In this document: positions 58,025 through 64,000 of the stretch, piece by piece
Layout of the letters: each line of letters begins with the position of its first letter
Position numbering within the stretch: position 1 is the first letter of the stretch
Origin: CALAMC01 sp964459465
GTDB taxonomy: Bacteria; Zixibacteria; MSB-5A5; GN15; PGXB01
Reading direction: 5' to 3'
Assembly: GCA_964459465.1 (NCBI GenBank)
Contig: CAYWLR010000006.1
Location: forward strand, 80,811 to 144,810
DNA: 64,000 bases
The notes under the pieces: generated by a model
What the model was told of the DNA's origin: nothing
Databases searched by the model: none
What the model saw: the letters and a program-made list of their open reading frames with translations, nothing else
Program-made: the position numbers and the translations under genes

Positions 58025-60493
58025 ATGAAAAACTTAAAAGTCCTTTTAATCCCGCTGTTTAGCTTTCTTCCCGGCCTGCTTCAAAGCGCCACCATCACCG
58101 GCGTTGTCACCGACCGCGCGGGGCAACCGGTGGCATCGGTTAATGTCACCACCGACCGCAACGATTTTAAAACCACGACCGATGAAAACGGCCGCTTTGT
58201 TCTTAAAACCGATACCGTTAAAATCGATTACTTGACTTTCAGCCATGTCAGCTATCAACCTGTCATGCACAAAGTCAAATCCCCGGCGGCCGACAGCGAA
58301 TTGAAAATTCGGCTCGATGACGCCGTTTATCCGGGACAGAAAATCCGCGTTACCGCCATGCGGGCACAAACGCGTTTCACGCCGGTCGCCTATTCTGATT
58401 TCACCGCCGATGAAATCGAACGCGATTACACCGTCGCCGATTTCCCGATCCTTCTGGAAATGACCCCCAATATGTATGCCATCTCCTACACCGGCGGCAT
58501 GGTCGGAGCCAGCGATTTTAAAATCCGCGGCTTCGATTACCAGCGTATCGGCGTCTATATCAACGGTATCCCCCTTAATGACCCCGAAGACCGCTTCACC
58601 TACTTCTATGACCTGCCCGATTTTGCCGCTGAAGTCACCGATATCCAGGTTCAGCGCGGGGTCGGCAATTCCCTGTATGGTGACGCCACTTTCGGCGGGT
58701 CAATCAATATTGCCTCCGGCGGACTCGGCGAAGCCCGAAAAATTTCGTTTCTGTCCGGCTATGGCCGTTATCTCGGTGACGGCGATTTCAGCTCCGAAAT
58801 GCGCAAACAAGCGGTGGAATATTCATCGGGACTCATCGACGGCCGCTGGATGTTCGGCGGGCGCTATTCCAAACTCTATAGCGGCGGCTATCGCGAAAAC
58901 TCCTGGTACGACGGCTGGGCGTACTATTTCACCCTGTCCCGGCTCGACCCCCGCCTGACAACTACCGTAAACATGTACGGCGGCCCGATGAAGGCGCATC
59001 TGGCTTTCGACGGCATCGACCGCGACACCCAGAAATCCAACCGCCGCTATAATCCGGCCGAATACGGCAATGAAATCGATGATTTCAATCAGCCCCACTA
59101 TGAACTTCACAACAGCTATCAGCTGAATGACCATATAACCCTGCGCAATACCCTTTATTATATCCGCGGCGACGGCTACTATGAACAATACAAAGATGAC
59201 CAGGATCCATTTGTCTACAACATCACCGCCGATGATTTAATTGACCCGACTCTCGATGAAATCGACCTCGTGCGGCAGAAATGGGTCTCCAAAAACCAGT
59301 ACGGTGCCAATCCGCGACTGGACTGGAATCACGACCGAGGCATCGCCACTTTCGGAGGTTCATTCTATTACTTCAATTCCGAGCACTGGGGTCAGGTCAT
59401 CTGGGCCGAAAATGTGGGCCGCGATTTGGGCGCACGCCATCGCTACTACGAATACTTCGGGGAAAAATATTCGGCCTCGCTGTACGCTCTGGAATACTAT
59501 TCCTTGAGTTCAAAATTCCGTCTCATGGGCAACCTCCAACTGCGTTATTTAAAATATGATTTCGACCAGACCCCGATGGGGGCATTGCCCGGTCATAAGT
59601 ACGATGTCGACTGGCTCTTCCTGTCACCCCGCATCGGCTTAACCTGCCTGCTTAACGACCGTGCCGACATTTACGCCAGCTTTGCCGTCGCTTCGCGAGA
59701 ACCCTCCGATGTCACCATCTACGACGCCGAGGATATCTATGCCACGCCGCAGCTCGAAGTATTAAAAGTCGAGGATACCCCCAATGGTCAGGTCTTTCAT
59801 TTCGGCGATCCCTACGCCCGCCCCGAACGGCTTTACAATTTAGAGCTGGGAGCCAATATGCGCGGCAAAAACTACCGTACCGGACTGAACCTGTACTGGA
59901 TGGAATTTCGAAATGAGATTATCCCCGAAGGCGGCCTCGATGACGCCGGCAATCAGCGAGTCGGCAACGCCGACCGCTCGCGCCATGTCGGCATCGAATT
60001 CGAGGGAAGCCTCCGGCCGCTGTCATCCCTGACCCTGTCAGGCAACGCCTCCTACAGCCATAATCGAATCAGGGATTACATCGCCTATCGGGATACCGAC
60101 TGGGACGGCTTTGTCGATGACACCACCGAGTATTCCGGAAACCCGACCGCCGGCTTTCCGAATGTCCTGACCAATTTCATCGTCGATTACCAGAAAGACT
60201 GGTTGCGCCTGACCTATCGCCTCCGTGCTGTCGGCAAGCAGTACATCGAAAACGGCGGCAACGATTCGCTGGCCATTGACCCCTATACCGTTTCCTCTCT
60301 ATCGGCTTCGGCCAGTCTTAAAAAACTCGTCGGTATGGGTAATTTGATTTTAAGCGCCCGCATCGATAACCTTTTCAACCGCAAATACGAGCAATCCGGC
60401 TATGCCTATGAATGGTCGGGGACATGGTACGGTGAATACTATGTCGGAGCGGAACGAAGCTATTTTGTGCAACTGAAATGGGAATTTGAATAA
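58025..60493 (+). CDS. TonB-dependent receptor under TPP control (probable thiamine uptake)
   Basis: An 822-residue outer-membrane receptor from ATG 58025 with AAAGGAG upstream. The signal peptide ends near LLQSAT (about residue 21). An N-terminal carboxypeptidase-D-regulatory-like domain (about 22-100) precedes a plug (about 120-225, with FKIRGFDYQRIGVYINGIPLNDPE and VGNSLYGDATFGGSINI) and a 22-strand barrel ending YFVQLKWEFE. The TPP riboswitch directly upstream and the sodium symporter downstream make thiamine or a precursor the likely substrate, moved across the outer membrane with TonB energy. No TonB or ExbBD genes are in the window. Confidence 0.93.
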   Translation: MKNLKVLLIPLFSFLPGLLQSATITGVVTDRAGQPVASVNVTTDRNDFKTTTDENGRFVLKTDTVKIDYLTFSHVSYQPVMHKVKSPAADSELKIRLDDAVYPGQKIRVTAMRAQTRFTPVAYSDFTADEIERDYTVADFPILLEMTPNMYAISYTGGMVGASDFKIRGFDYQRIGVYINGIPLNDPEDRFTYFYDLPDFAAEVTDIQVQRGVGNSLYGDATFGGSINIASGGLGEARKISFLSGYGRYLGDGDFSSEMRKQAVEYSSGLIDGRWMFGGRYSKLYSGGYRENSWYDGWAYYFTLSRLDPRLTTTVNMYGGPMKAHLAFDGIDRDTQKSNRRYNPAEYGNEIDDFNQPHYELHNSYQLNDHITLRNTLYYIRGDGYYEQYKDDQDPFVYNITADDLIDPTLDEIDLVRQKWVSKNQYGANPRLDWNHDRGIATFGGSFYYFNSEHWGQVIWAENVGRDLGARHRYYEYFGEKYSASLYALEYYSLSSKFRLMGNLQLRYLKYDFDQTPMGALPGHKYDVDWLFLSPRIGLTCLLNDRADIYASFAVASREPSDVTIYDAEDIYATPQLEVLKVEDTPNGQVFHFGDPYARPERLYNLELGANMRGKNYRTGLNLYWMEFRNEIIPEGGLDDAGNQRVGNADRSRHVGIEFEGSLRPLSSLTLSGNASYSHNRIRDYIAYRDTDWDGFVDDTTEYSGNPTAGFPNVLTNFIVDYQKDWLRLTYRLRAVGKQYIENGGNDSLAIDPYTVSSLSASASLKKLVGMGNLILSARIDNLFNRKYEQSGYAYEWSGTWYGEYYVGAERSYFVQLKWEFE

Positions 60494-60519
60494 TATAATA
60501 AATTGGCTATGCTTATTCG

Positions 60520-61911
60520 ATGTCGCTCATTGATTATGCCATAATTGTCATTTATCTGACCGCGCTGATTACTATCGGGTTAACGCGACGGTCATCGTCT
60601 CATGAATCGGCCGCCGGGTACATTCTCGGCGGTCGAACCCTGACCTTGCCCGCCTTCGTGGCAACCTTGGTTTCAACCTGGTATGGCGGCATTCTGGGCG
60701 TGGGAGAATTCAGCTTTAAATATGGTATATCCAACTGGCTCGTCTTCGGCTTGCCATACTATCTGGCGGCCTTTCTGTTTGCCGCCTTTCTGGCCAAAAA
60801 GGCCCGCGCCGCCGAAATCCTCACTATCCCCGACCGGTTGGCATCAGCCTATGGCTATGGCGCGGCGGTGGCCGGGAGCATCATCCTCTTTTTGGTGACC
60901 ATTCCCGGCGCCTATGTCCTCATGCTGGCCGTGCTGGGCAATATCATTTTTGGCTGGCCGCTCTGGTTGGGCGGCGTGCTGGGACTGGTTTTTTCCGTCT
61001 TCTATGTCCATCTCGGCGGTTTTCGCTCGGTCGTACGCACCGACCTTCTCCAATTCGGCCTGATGTTTTTGGGGTTTGCCGTTCTTTTAACCGTCCTTGT
61101 TTTCAAACATGGCGGCTTTGAATTTATCCGCATTTCTATACCCGATACCCATCTGACATGGCACGGCGGCAATTCGGGATGGTATATCGCCACCTGGTAT
61201 TTTATCGCCTTGGCCACGCTGGTCGAACCGGCCTTCTATCAGCGTTGCTATGCCGCCAAAACCGCGGCAACCGCCCATAAAGGCATTTTTATATCCATTA
61301 TCTTCTGGGTAATTTTCGATTTCATGACCACCACCTGCGGCCTTTATGCCCGGGCACTTCTGCCCGGCCTGACCGATCCGGTCGCGTCGTTTCCGGCGCT
61401 GGCCCAACAAGTCCTTCCCCCCGGGCTTTTGGGGCTGTTCATTCTGGCCCTCATGGCCACCATCATGTCCACCGTCGATTCCTATTCTTTTCTGGCCGCC
61501 TCGACTTTCGGCCGCGATATTGTCTGGCGATTGGCAAAAATTCCCGAAAATAAAATCACCCATTACACCCGCGTCGGGCTGATTATATCCTCTGTTATTG
61601 CTATCACCGTTGCCCTTTACTTCAGATCCGTGATAGATATCTGGCATGACTTCGGGTCGGTTGTAACTCCGGCCCTTTTGGTACCACTATTTTTCGCCTT
61701 TGTCGGAAATTGGCGCATGGGCCCCAAATCCGCCCTGGCCTGTATTCTTATCTCCGGATCTGTCTCATTGATTTGGTTGATTCTGGGCAAAATGCTTTAT
61801 TCCGACGGTTATTTATTGAACATCGCGCCCATTTTCCCCGGACTGGTCACGTCCCTCGCCATTTTTCTGGCGACCGCCCGCCCCGATAAATTCGTCAAAA
61901 AGCAATTGTAA
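60520..61911 (+). CDS. Sodium:solute symporter family transporter (probable thiamine or precursor uptake)
   Basis: A 463-residue inner-membrane protein with about 13 helices. The N-terminus LIDYAIIVIYLTALITIGL and GGRTLTLPAFVATLVSTWYGG (about residues 37-57) are typical of the SSS family, as is the later TIMSTVDSYSFLAAS (about 318-332). It starts 26 bases after the TonB receptor stop and so lies in the TPP-regulated operon. It probably completes uptake across the inner membrane, but the substrate is inferred from the riboswitch only. Confidence 0.9.
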   Translation: MSLIDYAIIVIYLTALITIGLTRRSSSHESAAGYILGGRTLTLPAFVATLVSTWYGGILGVGEFSFKYGISNWLVFGLPYYLAAFLFAAFLAKKARAAEILTIPDRLASAYGYGAAVAGSIILFLVTIPGAYVLMLAVLGNIIFGWPLWLGGVLGLVFSVFYVHLGGFRSVVRTDLLQFGLMFLGFAVLLTVLVFKHGGFEFIRISIPDTHLTWHGGNSGWYIATWYFIALATLVEPAFYQRCYAAKTAATAHKGIFISIIFWVIFDFMTTTCGLYARALLPGLTDPVASFPALAQQVLPPGLLGLFILALMATIMSTVDSYSFLAASTFGRDIVWRLAKIPENKITHYTRVGLIISSVIAITVALYFRSVIDIWHDFGSVVTPALLVPLFFAFVGNWRMGPKSALACILISGSVSLIWLILGKMLYSDGYLLNIAPIFPGLVTSLAIFLATARPDKFVKKQL

Positions 61912-61983
61912 TTGAATTCAGTCTGGCTTATAATACATTACTTGACATATCATCCATTATCCGACGCGTATAAAAAGGCAGGT

Positions 61984-63165
61984 ATGGCTGTGACATTGAA
62001 TTATAAAAGCATCCAGGAATACCTTAAACAGGAAAAAATCGACGGCTGGTTGCTATATGATTTTCACGGTAAAAACGACGTCGCCGTCGAAATGCTATCC
62101 CTCCCCGGTCACCTCACCCGCCGCTCATTCTTTTTTATTCCCTCAACCGGCGATCCGGTCGGGCTGGTCAGCCATATCGAAAAAGACCGCTTCACTCATC
62201 TGGGCACAACCCTTGAAATCCATGCCTCATACCGGGAAATGGAAGAAAAATTGGCTGTTATGTTAAAGGGCCGCATAAAGATAGCAATGGAATACTCCCC
62301 CCGCGGCCGCCTCCCATATATCGGGCTGGTCGATGCCGGAACTATCGACATGCTCCGCTCTTTTGGCATTGAAATTGTCTCCTCCGCCGATATCATCGCC
62401 CATTTCAACGCCCGCATGACCGAAAATCAAATCGAACTGCATCGCCGCGCCGCCTTCATGATTAACATGATCAAGGACGACGCTTTCCATCTTATCCGCG
62501 AAGCTCTTAAAGAGAGTAATTTTATCAATGAAAAGATGGTCGTCTATTTTATCAAACGACGTTTCGAGGAAGAAAACCTCACCGCCGATTTCCCCCCGAT
62601 TTGCGCCGTCAATTCCAATATCTGCAATCCCCACTATGAACCAACCGAGGGAAACTCGTCGCCTATCAGAAAAGACTCACTGATTCTAATCGACCTCTGG
62701 GCCAAATACAAAGAACCCAAAGCGGTCTTTGCCGATATCACCTGGATGGCTTATGCCGGGGAATCGGTGCCGGACCAGTACGGCGATATCTTTTCTGTCG
62801 TCACCAATGCCCGCGACGCCGCCTTCAGTTTCCTCAAAGAAAAATTCCCGTCGGAGATGGTCTATGGCTACGAAGTCGATGACGTCTGCCGCGCTGTCAT
62901 CGACCGTGCCGGATTCGGCCCCAACTTCTTCCATCGCACCGGCCATTCGATACTGGAAAACGTCCACGGGCCCGGCCCCAATATCGACAACCGCGAAACC
63001 GAGGACCGGCGGCGGCTTCTGTCCGGCCACCTGTTTTCTATTGAACCGGGCATATATCTCGATAAATTCGGTTTCCGCTCCGAAGTGGACTGCCTGCTGA
63101 CCGACCTCGGCCCGGAAATCACCACCCAGCCGCTGCAAAAAGAAATTATACCGTTGATGGTTTAG
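61984..63165 (+). CDS. M24 family metallopeptidase (Xaa-Pro dipeptidase-like)
   Basis: A 393-residue protein from ATG 61984; a TTG-started longer frame begins right after the symporter stop. The creatinase-type N-terminal domain (about 1-150) is followed by a pita-bread domain whose metal ligands are in LILIDLWAKY, FADITWMAY, FFHRTGHSI, FSIEPGIY and GFRSEVDCL (Asp, Asp, His, Glu, Glu). It should remove residues before proline from small peptides, with two metal ions. It may be the third gene of the TPP-regulated unit, or have its own promoter in the 72 bases upstream. Confidence 0.88.
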   Translation: MAVTLNYKSIQEYLKQEKIDGWLLYDFHGKNDVAVEMLSLPGHLTRRSFFFIPSTGDPVGLVSHIEKDRFTHLGTTLEIHASYREMEEKLAVMLKGRIKIAMEYSPRGRLPYIGLVDAGTIDMLRSFGIEIVSSADIIAHFNARMTENQIELHRRAAFMINMIKDDAFHLIREALKESNFINEKMVVYFIKRRFEEENLTADFPPICAVNSNICNPHYEPTEGNSSPIRKDSLILIDLWAKYKEPKAVFADITWMAYAGESVPDQYGDIFSVVTNARDAAFSFLKEKFPSEMVYGYEVDDVCRAVIDRAGFGPNFFHRTGHSILENVHGPGPNIDNRETEDRRRLLSGHLFSIEPGIYLDKFGFRSEVDCLLTDLGPEITTQPLQKEIIPLMV

Positions 63166-63166
63166 C

Positions 63167-63718
63167 ATGTATTTCACGCCCCGCATGATCCAGTTGGTCG
63201 CCGACAAGTACGGCTACCCGCCGGTGATCAATATGGATGCCCCGGTGGACCAGGATGAGTACGATTTCATCCGCTCCACCCAGACCTTCGGGCGCTGTCA
63301 CGATGTCACCCTCTATATTTTCAAAGACAATAAACTCATCGTCAATGCCAAACATCATTATCCGACCGGTCTGTATCGGGCGCCGTCGGGCGGACTCAAA
63401 CCGGGCGAGGATTTTCTCGATGGCGTCAACCGCGAGGCCTTCGAAGAAACCGGGTGCAAGATCGACGTCAAACGCTATATCCTGCAGATCAACGTTTCGT
63501 TTTCGTACGGCAAACGGTATATCCCGTGGAAAACGCACGTTTTCACCGCCGAGTATGTCTCCGGTAAAATCCAGCCGACCGATATCCGGGAAATCCGTGA
63601 AGCCCGCCTGGCCGCTCTGCCCGAATTCGATGAGTACAAGAGGATCATCGCGACCATGGATTCCGGCGGCCTGCACTACCGCGCCCGATTGCACGACGAA
63701 GTCCTGAAGTTTTTATAA
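63167..63718 (+). CDS. Nudix hydrolase
   Basis: A 183-residue protein beginning one base after the M24 stop. The Nudix box GGLKPGEDFLDGVNREAFEETGC (residues about 75-97) fits G-x5-E-x7-R-E-U-x-E-E-x-G-U exactly, so the hydrolase site is intact. The N-terminal ~45 residues are an extension seen in some Nudix proteins. The nucleoside-diphosphate-linked substrate is unknown. Tight spacing suggests co-expression with the M24 peptidase. Confidence 0.9.
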   Translation: MYFTPRMIQLVADKYGYPPVINMDAPVDQDEYDFIRSTQTFGRCHDVTLYIFKDNKLIVNAKHHYPTGLYRAPSGGLKPGEDFLDGVNREAFEETGCKIDVKRYILQINVSFSYGKRYIPWKTHVFTAEYVSGKIQPTDIREIREARLAALPEFDEYKRIIATMDSGGLHYRARLHDEVLKFL

Positions 63719-64000
63719 CAACTTTTGCTGATTCATCCGATATTGACATTCCCGCCCTCTTCTTGTCATTCCCGCGAAGGCCGAAGGTGCTGAAAAATGA
63801 AGCACGGGAATCCAGCTTATCGCCCACGGCTTGCCGTGGTGGAGATGATTGTTTTTCCCGTACTGTCAGAAAGTAGAAAAGTAGGTCACGCCGACTCGCC
63901 GAAGGCCCAGAGCGTAGCGATGGGCGGCTTGACATTCCAATAATTCTATTCTCCGAATTCGCCATCGACATCGATCTTATCCATCGTTCCCCAATCCTTT
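63719..64000. repeat. Gene-free spacer with dispersed hairpin repeats
   Basis: 282 bases without a credible gene. It holds GTCATTCCCGCGAAGGC and a GGGAATCCAGC element, a perfect CCACGG-CTTG-CCGTGG hairpin (63824-63839) and GCCCA-GAGCGTAGCGA-TGGGC (63905-63925). The last has the same 11-base loop type as the arrays at 28251 and 28891. Confidence 0.6.

Noticed and set aside
63645..63971. A 108-codon minus-strand frame at the window end
   Set aside because: It overlaps the Nudix gene and translates dispersed hairpin repeats; there is no domain or ribosome site.

Overview
The window looks like a metagenome-derived scaffold (two runs of exactly 100 N) from an uncultured Gram-negative bacterium, most likely of the FCB superphylum and possibly Zixibacteria-like. 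That placement is inference. It rests on three large extracytoplasmic proteins ending in the NYPNPFNP-type (Por/T9SS-like) C-terminal sorting module, a bacterial geranylgeranylglyceryl-phosphate synthase, a TonB receptor, multihaem c-type cytochromes and moderately high GC. The hgcAB pair and the cytochromes suggest an anoxic or redox-stratified habitat.

Layout. 0-3.5 kb: the 3' part of an ABC exporter, a DUF92 membrane protein and a seven-repeat secreted propeller protein. 3.5-10.5 kb: a fimbria-like locus with four DUF4402-type pilin-like genes, one related small secreted protein, a PapD-like chaperone and an usher-like outer-membrane protein; a 12-bp inverted repeat lies upstream. 10.7-12.2 kb: a methyltransferase, tRNA-Asp, a decayed GIY-YIG gene next to a partial tRNA copy, and tRNA-Val. 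12.2-18.4 kb: a tight minus-strand operon recX-alaS-GGGPS-gmhA-O-antigen ligase, plus a small membrane protein. 18.5-25.9 kb: cupin, M16 lipoprotein protease, secD-secF, CYTH protein. 25.9-31.7 kb: DUF4846 and beta-helix proteins, tRNA-Ser with a structured-repeat/GIY-YIG cassette, a double-receiver response regulator and small proteins.

31.8-36.8 kb: an ECF sigma/anti-sigma pair whose anti-sigma factor ends in a sorting module, then the mercury-methylation pair hgcA-hgcB downstream of a nuclease-like gene, and a DMT transporter. 36.9-43.3 kb: a class V aminotransferase, a CPBP protease, an A+T-rich two-gene MBL-fold/membrane-protein operon, an M50-HlyD fusion and a MacB-type remnant. 43.3-50.9 kb: a dockerin-type protein, a porin-cytochrome plus pentahaem cytochrome operon, a YD-repeat-like protein and a papain-family protease. 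51-57.7 kb: a ketol-acid-reductoisomerase-like protein lacking the catalytic lysine, a HEAT-cyclophilin fusion, an adenosine-specific kinase, PilZ and stress-type proteins, and a phosphoesterase. 57.8-64 kb: a TPP riboswitch controlling a TonB receptor and sodium:solute symporter (probable thiamine uptake), then an M24 peptidase, a Nudix hydrolase and a repeat-rich spacer.

The most notable items are hgcAB, the divergent chaperone-usher-like locus, two GIY-YIG genes that each lie beside duplicated tRNA fragments, and a family of miniature hairpins with a shared loop and covarying stems.
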